Below are positions 35,247 through 56,012 of a DNA stretch of 64,000 nucleotides, one piece after another (positions within the stretch are counted from its first letter, which is position 1; each line of letters opens with the position of its first letter). The notes under the pieces are model-generated. The model did not search any database, had not been told where the DNA came from, and was given only the letters and a program-made list of their open reading frames with translations. Made by a program: the position numbers and the translations under genes. Location: assembly GCA_033977485.1 (NCBI GenBank), contig CM066992.1, forward strand, positions 106,627,450 through 106,691,449, in the 5' to 3' direction. The DNA is from Hydrangea macrophylla. Taxonomy: Eukaryota; Streptophyta; Magnoliopsida; Cornales; Hydrangeaceae.

Positions 35247-36977
35247 TGTCACACCCGTTCCAAAATTCATGCATATTTAGATTTTGTGAATTATCAATGT
35301 TATATGATAATTGAGGATGAGGTTGACTGTGAGTTAACGGTAAGGTGTCAATAAGGACACGGTAAATTGGTAATCGAGATTGCATTGGCATGAGTAAATG
35401 ACATTTATGTAATTTAAATGTTGTTTGAAATATCTGGTATTTTATAAATAGTGAATTATACATGTGTAGTATACTTTTCTGGTAGTTTTTTTTTCGATAT
35501 AGAGCATTTTGAACACTGTGGTGAGAACGTGAGTGACACATTAAATAAAAGGTAGGTTGTCTAGAAATTCCACAAAATTTAGGTTCCGAACATAATTTTG
35601 AATCCAAACGGAACTTAGTCGAAAACTTTTGTAATTTATAACTTTCTCTCGTAAAGGCATAAAATGGACGTGCGCAACGTTTCAGGAATTAATTAGAAGT
35701 TTGAGAAACTCGCGGGGTGGTAAACGTGATTTATAAGAAGTTTTCCTATAACTAGGAGGGGGTGAGATTTTCATTAGTTATAAACTTTATAAATATCTTG
35801 AGAGACGAGAGAGGAAGGAGATTTGATTTCCTCGAGCTTTGCGACGACATATGACGACCGTTCGGCATGTCTAAATTTACGCGAGCATGTTAAGTTGTCT
35901 ACGTGGGTCAAAGGGAGGACTTATACAAATTCATGCCGGAGTAAGCTTCTCGATGTTTGCGAATTTCAGTAGCGACGGCTACTGTGCATAGTTTAAGGCG
36001 TGGACTTGCCAGGGCACTTGAGGATGTAATGGTTGTAGGCTTGGATTAGCCATTGACATTGTGGTTTAAGGCTTGAACTTGCCGCTACCAGATGAATGCG
36101 TGTTTTTCTCCCTAGAGACTATTGATGTGATTTATGAGATTAAAGTATGTTTTGTCATATGTGTATATGTTAGAGTTTGTACACTCAGCATATAGTTGAG
36201 CAGTGGAGTTTTATTCCACTGCAGGTGAGAAAAAAAAGGGAAAGAAAAAGCGTGAGGAGTGAGGCCGATGAGACGACGGGAATCACATTTGTTTATACCA
36301 TTTGTTCTATCTTTCCTAAACTTGTATAAGAATTTGGGAAGCGTAATATGTTGTAATAGTACCATGGGGTAGTTTCATGGTACTGTAACTTTGTTTCCAA
36401 ACACCTGTAATCATGTTTTAAAACTTTGTTATCGTTGTATTTGTATTGGTGTTAGTTTGGAAAGCCTTGGGTTGTTGAATTGCACAACTTGTGAACTGTT
36501 AGGGGATCAGTCGACTGGTCCATGTGTCAATCAACTGGACACTGTACGTTTTTGGCTACTGCTTTTAAATGTGGCAAAACCAGTCGACTGGACCATGTTT
36601 CAGTCGACTGGACAACTGACGAGAAATGTTATTTTTGATTCTGCTAAAGGCACAGTCGACTGGGAGGAGTCAGTCGACTGAGAAATGAAGGCCACAGTCG
36701 ACTGGACCCCAGTCACAATCGACTGGACGGGCTGTGGATTCTTTGAAAACCTCACTGCTTAGGTCTTCAGTCGACTAAGTCTCTACCCAGTTGACTAGAC
36801 CTCTGTTCTTTAAATGTATTCTTTGGAAATGTATCAATTGGACAAAATTTTTATGACTCTGACTTTATTGGATTTACTTATGTTTTTCCGCTGCTATATT
36901 TACTTTATAGGAACTGGATAAGCCTTGGTGGCATGCCACGTATCCTATTTCTGCACGTAGCGGGATGGGTCGTGACA
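35247..36977 (+). repeat. Right LTR of the old Tekay element (1,731 bp)
   Basis: Starts TGTCACACCCG and ends GGTCGTGACA. It is the same family as the solo LTR 17484-19604 and the fragment 44138-44448, with collinear diverged blocks. The expected TSD starts GTAAC at 36978, with the partner outside the window. Confidence 0.85.
36508..36800. repeat. CAGTCGACTG couplet array in the old Tekay LTR
   Basis: About nine copies including variants. The first pair (CAGTCGACTG and CAATCAACTG) and the second pair are 20 bp apart, with linkers GTCCATGTGT and GACCATGTTT. It aligns in position and layout with the array at 19186-19462 although surrounding bases have diverged. Confidence 0.86.
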
Positions 36978-37779
36978 GTAACGTCCGTCCAACGTGTTAA
37001 ACAGAGTACACACATGTACAAATTTGATATAACTACTAGATGGAATTTGGCACGTGCAAGGCACATGCCAATTGGAAAATTGAAATCAATTGAAATAATA
37101 TTATAGTTCCCAAATTTAGTTCACATATTTTGCCACTTATAACAACTTTTGATTTAAAAAAATTACCTATCTCTAGTGTAATTGTATGTAGTATAATTAT
37201 CAAATCATTTGGAAATCAAAATTTCAAATCAAATTTGTGAGTGAATGATAATCAGTAAAATGCCACATGGGATGTCACATCCTTTCACAATTTGACAACT
37301 ATCATACTTTTTGCAAATTTTTTTCCCCTCTGATTGTCTATTATTGTGTCTTGGGTGATACTATGGTTCCCAAATTTTGTATCTCAATTTTCAAATGTGA
37401 TTCCCAACATATGTGGTAGTGGACAACCTTTAAGAATAGTGCAATCATTTCAACATAGTCCAATTAAAATTCAGTAAATCCACTGTCACATATTTGAGAA
37501 TCACATAGCATGTATGCTCTTTTAATAATTATTTCCTTCTCCTTAATTTTTAAAAAAATTGCTTCTCTGAGAGATAATTTCATCATTCATAATTTGAACA
37601 CTTTTATTGCCTTATATACAATTTTTTATGCACATCACCTAACTCCAGCCGCATTATACATTTTTAAATGACCAAAAAATATTAAACAAATTGGAAAATG
37701 TCAAATTAGGAAAAATCAATTTGCCCTTTCAATAATTATTTATAAATTATTTTCTTCTCCTTAATTTTAGAAGTTGTCT
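36978..37779. other. AT-rich spacer without genes
   Basis: No coding region seen. TTCCCAAATTT-type phrases recur (near 37107 and 37367), suggesting decayed small repeats. Nothing more can be supported. Confidence 0.45.
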
Positions 37780-38150
37780 TTGACCTATCCATAATTTAAA
37801 CACTTTTATTGACCTACATGTAATTTTTGAAGAAATTTTACAAGCAACCACAATTTTTATTGATCTATCCATAATTTAAACACTTTTATTGACCTATATG
37901 TAATTTTTAATACATATCATGAGAATTTTTGAAGCAGCCGCAGTTTTTATTGATCTATCCATAATTAAAACACTTTTATCGACCTATATGTAATTTCTAA
38001 TGCATATTGTAAAGAAATTTTCAAGCAGCCGCAGTTTATATTGGATCTATCCATAATTTAAACACTTGTACTGACTTATATGTAATTTTTAATGCATATG
38101 ATGAAGAAAGTTTAATGTTACTGCAATTTGTATTGACTTATATATCTGTA
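37780..38150. repeat. Tandem repeat, unit about 90 bp, four copies
   Basis: Each unit reads ATCTATCCATAATTTAAAC, then TTGACCTATATGTAATTT, then a CAGCCGCAGTTT-like end. Units begin near 37780, 37870, 37960 and 38052. A weaker related unit precedes them near 37575. Divergence between units is visible. Confidence 0.72.
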
Positions 38151-38295
38151 AAATTGCTAAATAGGACAAATCAATGTGTAAAATTGCCACATTGACCAAA
38201 TTGATTTTAAAATTGCACGAAACCAGACATTCACACTTTTATATATGTTAATAGATTAATAGAAAAGCGGACTGCATAGGTAATAAAAAAAGAGA

Positions 38296-38463
38296 AATGT
38301 TAGGCACACATTTCAAATCACACCCCAAACCACACCCTTTGCTTTAAATGCATGTCCTTTGTGTTGTTTGAATTTTTCACACTTTTCTGTGCACCACTTA
38401 CACAACACATGATACATGTATTTAAAGTAAGGGTGTGATTTGAAATGTGTGCCTAGCATTGCT
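38296..38463. mobile_element. MITE-like element with about 30-bp terminal inverted repeats
   Basis: The left end AATGTTAGGCACACATTTC and right end GAAATGTGTGCCTAGCATT are near-perfect inverted repeats extending into CAAATCACACCC. The core is about 110 bp with no ORF. Superfamily not assigned; the TSD is unclear. Confidence 0.7.
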
Positions 38464-38919
38464 ATAAAAAATATAGTCGTCTAAAAAAAAGTTGAGTATA
38501 TAGTCAACATCCAATTGCTCATTTAGTGAATAGTTGAAAATTGAACATTTAAACGAGAGAAGTGAGGCCATTTTCATCAGCAAGAGACGTTTGGATCTCA
38601 CCATCCTCAATGCTAAGTTTAGTATGAGCTCTCAATGTCACTGAAAATGAAGCTCAGGGGAAAACCTACATTCGTTAATCCCTTCATTGATGTTCAAATT
38701 AAGCTACAACAAAACCCTTCAGTGTTGGTGGAGTTAAGCTCCGACAAAAACAGAGCAACAAACTAGCAAAACAGAGAAGAAAAAAAAATGTGGAACTTAA
38801 TAGCATAGGCTAACATTGCTTCCCAAACACTCAGATCCAAAAAGAGGCCATCACTTCATGCACCTCATGTTTGGTCAGACATGATGCATTTCAACTATAA
38901 TACATTATATATAGAGAGA

Positions 38920-40056
38920 GAGATGGGTTCGATCTGGTCTGGAATTGTTTGCACCCAAAAACCGTCAATGGTTTTGAACCCGAGTTGTGTGGGGCTGAAT
39001 GAAGGAGAGGCCGGGCTAGGTAAATCAATGACTTATCAGACTCGAGTGTAGCAGTATGGCCGATGGTAGATGATTGGGTAAGGTAAGGAGAGCCCGTGTT
39101 AAAGATTGAATATGGGTGAGGATCATCGGGCTCTGGGGAAACATAGCCTAGCACGTTGAGAGCCCGATGGTGGAATGAAGCAACGGGAAGTCCAATCGGA
39201 CACCGTGCAATGAAAGATGGAAGTAACAGACTGATTGGCCATGGGCGGATAAAGAAAGTTAATCGGGCATGGAAACAGGTAAAGCCCGATTCATCCGGGA
39301 GAATCAGTAATGAGGCCGATGGACTCTGAGGGGAAGACGGTATTGTCTACAGCTGGCAGGATGATGTCATCTCTGAGAAGTTTTAGAAACAAGAGTCCGT
39401 TAAGGAAAGGAATCTGACGTCCAGCTGGATTAGATGTCTGATCCCTAAATTGAAGGGATTGATTCAATCAGAATACGGATAAGGTAGAAATTAGAGATGA
39501 GGATGGATCTTTTCAAATCAGCCAAATCAATTAAGCAGCTTGGGGCGCAAGTTAAGGAATTATTGTCCAAGTTGAAATCAAATAAGGCTGCTATAAATAT
39601 AAGGCAGGCCATCCAAGCAAAGGACTCCGTGTCATTCTCAAAATGGCATTCATACAGCACATTCGAAGCATTCAAAGCACCCAGTCTTTATGTTTTTTAG
39701 CCTTCATAGCAAATAGGTCTGCCCTTTTATTATTTTCTGTTTGTGCTCTTTCTGGTTTGTTCTTGAGATCTGTTTAGTTTTTTCCAAACATTTAATAAAA
39801 TCTGTTTTATTAAACCGTTTGTGATTTGTTTACCTGTTAAACTTGACGCTTTTTAGCTTGTGCGCTTCAGTACTGCTAGAGAATTTACAGTGAGGGTACT
39901 TTCCTACTCACTATACACAGTCACCTGTTTAGAAGTCACATTCATCAAAGCCTTGTGTATCACTCACACAAGCGGATAGGAAATTAGTTTGCACGCACAC
40001 ACACATATCGAACCACTGCTGGTTTTGGCATGTCCGCGCAAATTACATAGCAAACA
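38920..40056 (+). repeat. LTR of a Tat-like gypsy element (left edge uncertain)
   Basis: The right end, CAAACA at 40056, is fixed by the PBS three bases later. The left edge is not resolved because no second LTR is in the window; repeated CCCGAT phrases (38960-39310) suggest it includes at least 39100-40056. No gene is supported in it. Confidence 0.5.
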
Positions 40057-40059
40057 TTT

Positions 40060-40077
40060 TGGCACGCCCGGTGGGAC
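40060..40077 (+). other. Primer binding site, TGGCACGCCCGGTGGGAC
   Basis: This 18-mer is typical of Tat-lineage gypsy elements and lies three bases after the LTR end. I believe the primer is a tRNA-Arg, from memory. Confidence 0.75.
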
Positions 40078-40092
40078 CTACAGTGTCAAACC

Positions 40093-42290
40093 ATGCCTCC
40101 GAAGAAGCAGCAGACGAAGAACGGCCAGGACGATTCCACCACGGACCCACCTGTGGAAGAGAGTACTGGCCATTCACCACAAGATGGCGACGTCACTCTT
40201 GAGGCGATCTCAGAAGCCATGAGAGCTAATGTCGAGCCAATGTGGCAGGAGTACAACGCGCTCATAGGCTCTATGGGCAATCTCAAATCGGTCATGAATC
40301 AGACGGCCGATGTTCATAAAAGTCAAGCGGAGCTGGTCCTGGAAACAAGGACCACCCATATCAAGTTGGACCGCCTGATAGAAACGATCGGAAGGCTGAT
40401 TGAGACCTATAAGGCCGGAAGTAGCAAAGAACAAGTCAACGGATCGGGTTCAGGCACCTCGCTTGAGTCCGATAAGCCGAAGGACACGCCCTATGTCTGT
40501 CCAAACCTTAGGGATGCTGCTGGCTCTGGTAAGCAATCTTAGTCACAGACCGGTATGGCTAGCGGTGTGGCAGTCACCGATCCCAACGGATCAGCGACGC
40601 CATGTTTTGGCCGGTCTGCAGGCCATACTGAAAGTCCTGTCGGACAAACCCCAGGTCACGCACTTGGGGGGCAAAGGAACAACGGTGGATTTTGGCCCCA
40701 TCAGGCCAATAACAACCAACAGCAACTGCTACCGCCGTTGGTACCTCCGATGAGGAATGTTCAGCCTTTAGCTCCACCACCTATCAACAGGGAAGAGCTG
40801 GTGGCGGCCATACACGAAGAGTATGGCCCGTTTATGAGAAGACTAGAGAGGCCGAAGTACAGACGGCCGTACCCTCCTGAAATTGACCAAGTCATATTTA
40901 TTCAGGGGTACAAAGTACCAAATTTCACTCTGTTCTCAGGAGAGAGTGAGCAGTCCTCAGTTGAGCACATTGACCGTTTTATTGTTCAATGTGGCCATGT
41001 GGGTCACAGTGACCCATTAAAGCTAAGACTATTCCCAAACTCGCTAACAGGCATGGCGCTCCCAGCCAATTCTGTGTTAACTTGGCAAGGGATGGAAGAA
41101 CTATTTCATGGCCAGTTCTATAGGACTGAGCCCGAAACATCGCTTGCTGATTTGTCCAGGATGATGCAGTTAGTAGGAGAAACCGTGGAAACCTACATAG
41201 CCCGTTTCTGAAAGGCAAAGTATCGGTGTAAGACGGTTTTGCCCGAGGAAGAGTATGCAAAGATGGCCATGGGGGGCATGTCCTTTGAACTTCGCAAGAG
41301 GTTTGAGGGAACTGACTTCCGGGACTTATTCGAGCTTGCTATACGGGCCGGTCGTTATGAGCGTATTCTCTTGGATGAGCAGGAGAAGAAGAACTCCTCC
41401 AAGGGAACATATTACAAAGACCCTAATTACGAGGTCCACTTGGCAGAGCCTTGAAACAGAATGCGATATGGCCGAGTTGATCTGTAAACGGCCAATCGTA
41501 TGCAACGCCTTGAATAAGCCTGTTAACAACAACGCCACTGCAAAGAAAATGGCGTTCGAGGCGGGAAAAAACTATACTTTTGATATAACTATGGCTGATC
41601 AAATATTCGATGCCTTGTTGGCCGATAAAGTGATCAAGCTAAGTGAAGGTCATCGGATCCCAAAGGCCGATGACATGAAAAATAAAGAGTACTGTAAATG
41701 GCACAATTCCTGGAAGCACTCTACTAACAATTGTGTTGTTTTTCGCAATTTTATACAGGAAAACGTGGAGAAGGGAGTCTTCAAATTCTCGGACAAAGCT
41801 ATGGGGATTGATTCGAATCCTTTTCCACAAATTACTGGTACTAACATGGTTATGCCCGACCTAACCAAGCTTTCAAGGCCGACACCCAAGATAGACTTGT
41901 CCGACGGAGAGCTTGTGCCAAATCAACGGGAGGGAAAACAAATCGCTATTTCGGCCACTGAAGGGCCGAATGTGACAATACATGACCTCCAGAGGAGCTA
42001 TCTAGAGCGGAAAAAGGAAAACCACAAGGCCGAGGAAGAAACGGCAAGATCTAGCACAGACAATTTGATGGCTGATCTACGTCGACAGCTGGAGATCATT
42101 GAACAAGGCCTTTGCCCGAGGTGTAAGGCTGATGTCAAGAAGGAAGTTTCGAGCCCGAGCAAGAGGCCAAGAAGCTATGAACATCAGGAATCAAGCCCAA
42201 GAAAGTCTGTATACGAGAGATTGTCAATACCGTGGCAAAGCAAGGACAAGCCCGAATGGCGGGCAAAACATCCATTGGTGCAAACAGGAA
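40093..42290 (+). pseudogene. gag: Tat-like gag, decayed, no pol behind it
   Basis: ATG 40093 opens MPPKKQQTKNGQDD. In-frame TAG at 40540-40542, TGA at 41209-41211 and TGA at 41452-41454 interrupt one frame. A frameshift near 41450 moves the remainder to the next frame. A retrotransposon gag domain is readable around 40860-41410 (LPEEEYAKMAMGGMSFELRK in its second half). A Tat-type segment, KEYCKWHNSWKHSTNNCVVF, is near 41690. Similarity fades near 42290 and no protease, RT or integrase follows, so the element is truncated or a gag-only non-autonomous type. Confidence 0.75.
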
Positions 42291-43064
42291 TTAATTGCCT
42301 AAATAAATCCTTTTGTTTTTTGGTTTCATTTACTTCCCCATGTGATCACTGTAGTTGGCTGAGGGGTTTTCATCAGTTGGGTTATAAGTTATTTCAAAAC
42401 AGAGCATCAAGCATCATGTGATGCAAGTTGGGTTTCCCAATTTCTCTAAACTTCGCAAGACAGAGCATCAAGCACAGATGTTGGACCTGTCAAAAATAAT
42501 CATTTTTCCACAAAAAAACAATCATTTTCTGCTGAATTATACATGTATGAATTACATATTAGATGAGGGAAAAAAGAACGGTCCATCAAGCATTTCTTGG
42601 ACTTCCAAAGATTGAGATTCAACTCTGTAAAATCTGAAGAGATCTGGAGTTCTTTTTCTACCCTACAGGCTACCAACATAAAAGGTCGCCATTAAAGACC
42701 ACACTGAAGCTTTCCTTACTGTTTTTTACTTATCAAAGACTAGAGAGAAAAAGGGGTAGGGATGAAAATAAGGCAAATTACACCGAACTCCCTTAAGGTA
42801 TATGACAATTACAGACACTTCCCCTTTACCCACTTTTTAGTGTAAAATTATCAATTTACTCCTTATCTCATTATATATATGTGTGTGTGTATTTGTGTGA
42901 GTGTGTGTGCACGCGCATTAGATAAAATTATATATACATTAGCCTAACTTAGGTTTTATAATATTTAGCATAACATACAATAGTTTACAGATTTAGTTTT
43001 TTAATCTTAAGTCATTTAACTTTTTTGTCCAAGTAGTATGTGAAAGATACTAGAACATTTATTT
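42291..43064. other. Spacer without genes
   Basis: Contains a repeated phrase AGAGCATCAAGCA (42402, 42463) and a GT repeat near 42881-42909. No supported coding region. Confidence 0.4.
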
Positions 43065-43227
43065 AGAGTAATATTATGCTTCCCAAATTTTCATCCCAAA
43101 TGATGTTGAAATTGGACCACTATTGAACCACTCTAATATCACAACCAATCAAGATCAATTGGGTCCACTGCCACATGTGTTGGGAAACACTTTTGGGAAA
43201 AAAATTTGGGAAGCGTAGCATTACTCT
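43065..43227. mobile_element. MITE-like element, about 160 bp
   Basis: AGAGTAATATTATGCTTCCC and, inverted at the other end, GGGAAGCGTAGCATTACTCT form terminal inverted repeats that extend into CAAATTTT. No ORF. It is bordered by ATTTA-like sequence on both sides. Likely a non-autonomous DNA transposon. Confidence 0.72.
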
Positions 43228-43283
43228 TTTATTTATAAATATCAATAATAATTAAAAAAATATAAAAAAATCATCAACAAAAT

Positions 43284-43665
43284 TATCTACTACCACTTTA
43301 AAATGTAAAGAATAATAACAATAATGAACAAACAAAAAATCAACAAAATTAAAAAAAAATGAATAGTCATATTGCATTTTTGTCTGCTTTATTTTATTAT
43401 TATTTTTTTATTTTTAAAAAACATGCTCAGTGAACTCTTATATATATACACACACACACACACTAGGACAATGCTCGTGCAAAGCGTGTACAAATTAAGT
43501 TTTATTAGAGCATCTCATTCACAATGTTGGGAGTAAGTTCACAATTTTAAAAATATAAAGCAGACAAAAATACAATACAACTATTCATTTTTTATAAAAA
43601 ATTTTGTTGATGTTTTTTTTCCTTCCATTATTGTTATTATTCTTTTCATTTTAAAGTGATAGTAG
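43284..43665. repeat. Foldback (large imperfect inverted repeat) of about 380 bp
   Basis: The left arm begins ATCTACTACCACTTTAAAATG (43285) and the right arm ends with its near-complement near 43664. Arms also share AAGAATAATAACAATAATG and TTTTTGTCTGCTTTAT with their complements. The centre holds a CA repeat. Partial left-arm copies recur at 44461 and 44565. Confidence 0.68.
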
Positions 43666-44137
43666 CTTCAGATTTGACTACTCAAAGAGAGTTGATTCGA
43701 GAGATGGAGAATTTAGAACTTGAAGTGATTCCAAGGATTGAGAGTGGCTTAATGTCGACGATTGTGGCGCAACCACTCTTGATTCAAGAGATCACGGAGA
43801 AACAACATCAAGATGTGGCTTTGAAGAAGATTTGTGATGAGATTCCGATGAGTAAACAACTTGGATTCACCTTTGAGAACAATGTTTTAAGATTGAGGGG
43901 TAGAATCTGTGTGCCCAATGATAAGGAATTGAAACGGAACATCCTAGAGGAAGCACACAATACAAAGTACACCGTTCATGCGAGAAGCACCAAAATGTAT
44001 AGAGACTTGAGACACATTTATTGGTGGCCGGGAACGAAGAGAGAAATAGCACGCTACATTTCATGTTGTACGAGTTGTCAACAAGTGAATGCCGAACGCC
44101 AAGTACCTTCAGGATTGTTACAACCGTTACCGATTGG
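43660..44137 (+). pseudogene. pol: Tekay-like pol fragment (RNase H end and integrase zinc finger)
   Basis: An uninterrupted frame matches the region 22250-22690 of the old element, and includes the integrase H-H-C-C zinc finger (EEAHNTKYTVH to CTSCQQ). It lacks catalytic RT and integrase cores and is cut at GLLQPLPI. Directly after it comes LTR sequence, so an internal deletion joined pol to the LTR end. Confidence 0.78.
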
Positions 44138-44448
44138 ACATTCTGTTTGATTGGGTTCAGTCGACCGGACCAACCCAGTCGACTGAACATTTGAGGCATC
44201 AGTCGATCGAACCGAGGAGTCGGTCAACTGAAGGTGGCACTTGGGGATTTCTTGTTCTCTGCAACTCTAAGTCAGTCAACTGGAGCCCCGATCCAGTCGA
44301 CTGGACTGCTTGGTTTAAAAATGACTTGTTTTCTGTTTCGCTGCGTGTGTTATTAAAAATAATTCTTTTGGGAACGTTAATGAATGAATTTAGCCTCGGT
44401 GGCGTGCCACGGACTCTGGTTCCGCTATTGTGGGACTGGGCTGTGACA
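44138..44448 (+). repeat. 3' end of a Tekay-family LTR with a palindrome array
   Basis: It carries CAGTCGACTG-type palindromes at 44157-44310 and ends GGGCTGTGACA like the solo LTR at 19604, sharing its CCTCGGTGGCGTGCCACGG block. One motif reads CAGTCGATCGAAC, intermediate between the two palindrome types in this window. Confidence 0.8.
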
Positions 44449-44627
44449 AACCCATACCAAATCAACAAAATTATCTATTATCACTTTAAAATGGAACAAA
44501 TACTAAGAAACACCAAAATTTAGTTTAGTTTTAAAAAGTCAAAAATGCTCTAAACGTTTATATCAAAATTATCTATTAGTACCACTTCAAAATGCAACAA
44601 ATACTGCCAACAATGAAAAAAAGAAAT

Positions 44628-45118
44628 AAAAAACGTGAAAAGGAATAGAAAACGTCAAACCAAACCATACACCGAAAAATAATGAACAAACACAGACTAG
44701 GAGTACATATATCACCCTTTTTTTTAGTGTATAATAAACTAAGGTTTAATTCATAGCTAAGAGCTGTGTAGGGTAAAAATACAATAATCATGACAGCTAT
44801 AACTCAATAAAAGGAAAGCACTTCACACAAATAATTACAAAAAAATAAATAACATTTACACAAAAATGTTACGAAAAACGTGAAAAGAAATAAAAAAACA
44901 TCAAATCAAACAATATGCCGAAAAATAATGATCAAACACAGACTAGGAGCACAAAGATTACCCTTTTTTATAGTGTATAATAAATAGGAGGTTTAATTCA
45001 CAGCTAAGAACTGGATAGGGTAAAAATACAATAATCACGACAGTTATAACTCAATAAAAGGGAAAAACTTCACACTAATAATTACAAAAAAGTAAATACT
45101 ATTACAATAAAATGTTAC
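44628..45118. repeat. Direct tandem duplication, unit about 245 bp
   Basis: Two adjacent copies each run from AAACGTGAAAAG through AATAATGA-CAAACACAGACTAG and GGTAAAAATACAATAATCA to ATGTTAC. Differences are scattered. No coding content. Confidence 0.75.
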
Positions 45119-45735
45119 AGACTAATTATTAATCCTATGAGGGATGCGCTGTTATTAGTCTCCTTAATAATGAAGGTTGTAAATAATACTCCACTATCTC
45201 GTGGAAAAGCTCACGCTTTTATGATTGCAAAAGTAGTTATGGTGACAGAAATAATTACATAAATATTTATTAAATTGTCAAATATTATGATAGTCACACA
45301 TACATCACTAACTTTTCCTCAATTTACACAAACTTCGCATATATCACATCCACATTTATCGACGGGCATGCGCAATGTCCCTACTCCTAGTATAATGAAA
45401 AGAAAATAGTAATAGTAAGAAAAAGAGGAGAGAGACTATCGGAAAAAAAAAATGAAAGGAGAGAAAAAGAATCCTAAGCTGGAGCAATCTTTCATACAAT
45501 CGAGTGGTTTTGTTGTGTGATATAATTATGGCCTGTTTGGTTGTTCCTTCAAATTGAATGGTTCTATTCAAATTTTGTATAGAAGTTAAAGGCAAAATTT
45601 ATCACCATGAATGAATCCATTTACAAATATGGGAGATTTCACCATATTTCTTCTTATAAGACAATTTGTTCATTTTTCTAGAATGCCAAAATTTATGATT
45701 GCAAGCATCATTTTTGAGACGTGCATCCATTTTTG

Positions 45736-45902
45736 GTAAGAAATATTTGTACTTTTATAACAAATGTTTGTACCAAAATTAAAAAATATCATACCCTTTT
45801 AAGCAATATTTGTATCTAGTAAGAAAACGTTGCACTTTCATAAGACATTTTTGTACCAAGGTAATAAAATATTATACCCTTATAAAAAATATTTATACGA
45901 AA
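45736..45902. repeat. Tandem duplication, unit about 83 bp
   Basis: Both copies start GTAAGAAA and include TTTGTACCAA and ATACCCTT. Diverged AT-rich sequence without coding content. Confidence 0.62.
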
Positions 45903-46761
45903 TCAAAATTATTTGTGATTTTATTGATAATAATAAATCTTTGTAGTTATGTTATGGGAGTTAAAGTGGTTTTATTGTACTTTGTAACATAAAATCAAAC
46001 CACTTGGTAAGCATTCGCCCGCTAAGTTGGTCCACACTCTCTTCCGATCTTTCTTGGTAACATCTGACCTGACCTGATACAAGGAACGGAAAAAAAACAC
46101 ATAAAAGCATCTCTATCAGTCTATCTCTCTCACACACACACACACACAGAGATTTAATTAAAAAATAAAATAAATACTCCTCTCCTCTATTATGGGTTAG
46201 CACAACCACAGCCCTTTGTCATTTAGTCATCTTCATCTTCAGCTTCAGCTTCAGGCGTCATTCCCTCGACAACTGGTACTCAGATCTCTTCCTCTCACTG
46301 ATCAATCACCAATATAATCTTTTTATTTTATAACTGTACGTGTTGTTATTAAATATTTCATTGTACGATCGCTCTCTTTTCTTGATTTTGTTATTTTGTA
46401 ACTGATATCTAGATTGATGTTAGTCCGATCTCATAGCAACTTTCGACTTAGATTCCCATTCCTTAATATTATCTTTTGTTCAGCTAATTAAATAGAAGAA
46501 AACTATATATATATATATATGTTTCTTTCTTTGTCTTCCTTTCATGAGACTCTCTCTGACTGATTGAGTTTGTGATCTGACCTAATTTTTGTGATTTTCA
46601 TTTTTAAACTTACAGTTTATATATATATATATATACACACACACATACAAATACAAATATAAGGAGTAATTGACGAGGGAACAATGTTTAATTACATGTA
46701 GATGAGGATCCTTGTTGTGAAGAAGAAGAAGAAGTTGTGAGAGGGTTTTAGTGATTGTTTC
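45903..46761 (+). promoter_or_regulatory. Probable promoter and 5' UTR of the calcium-dependent kinase gene
   Basis: The sequence holds CA repeats (46132-46148), CTTCATCTTCAGCTTC-type pyrimidine-rich leader-like sequence near 46225, and TA repeats at 46505-46520 and 46618-46634. The start site and any 5' UTR intron cannot be fixed. A GAAGAAGAAGAAG tract lies 40 bases before the ATG. Confidence 0.4.

Positions 46762-56012
<9,251 letters not shown>

Larger units (their letters stand above)
20722..36977 (+). mobile_element. Old Tekay-like chromovirus (host of the nest), left part outside window
   Basis: Two parts, 20722-22734 and 34173-36977, join into one collinear pol-to-LTR sequence once the young element 22735-34167 and one TSD copy are removed. 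Content is late protease, RT, RNase H, integrase, a chromodomain-like C terminus, PPT and the right LTR. The left boundary is the copia edge at 20721, so gag and the left LTR lie left of the window beyond the copia and Athila elements. Many stops indicate age. Confidence 0.85.

Noticed and set aside
36391..36681. 96-residue frame with QSTG/VDW repeats
   Set aside because: Translation of the CAGTCGACTG array in an LTR.
40979..41260. Minus-strand frames over the Tat-like gag
   Set aside because: Shadows of the plus-strand gag.
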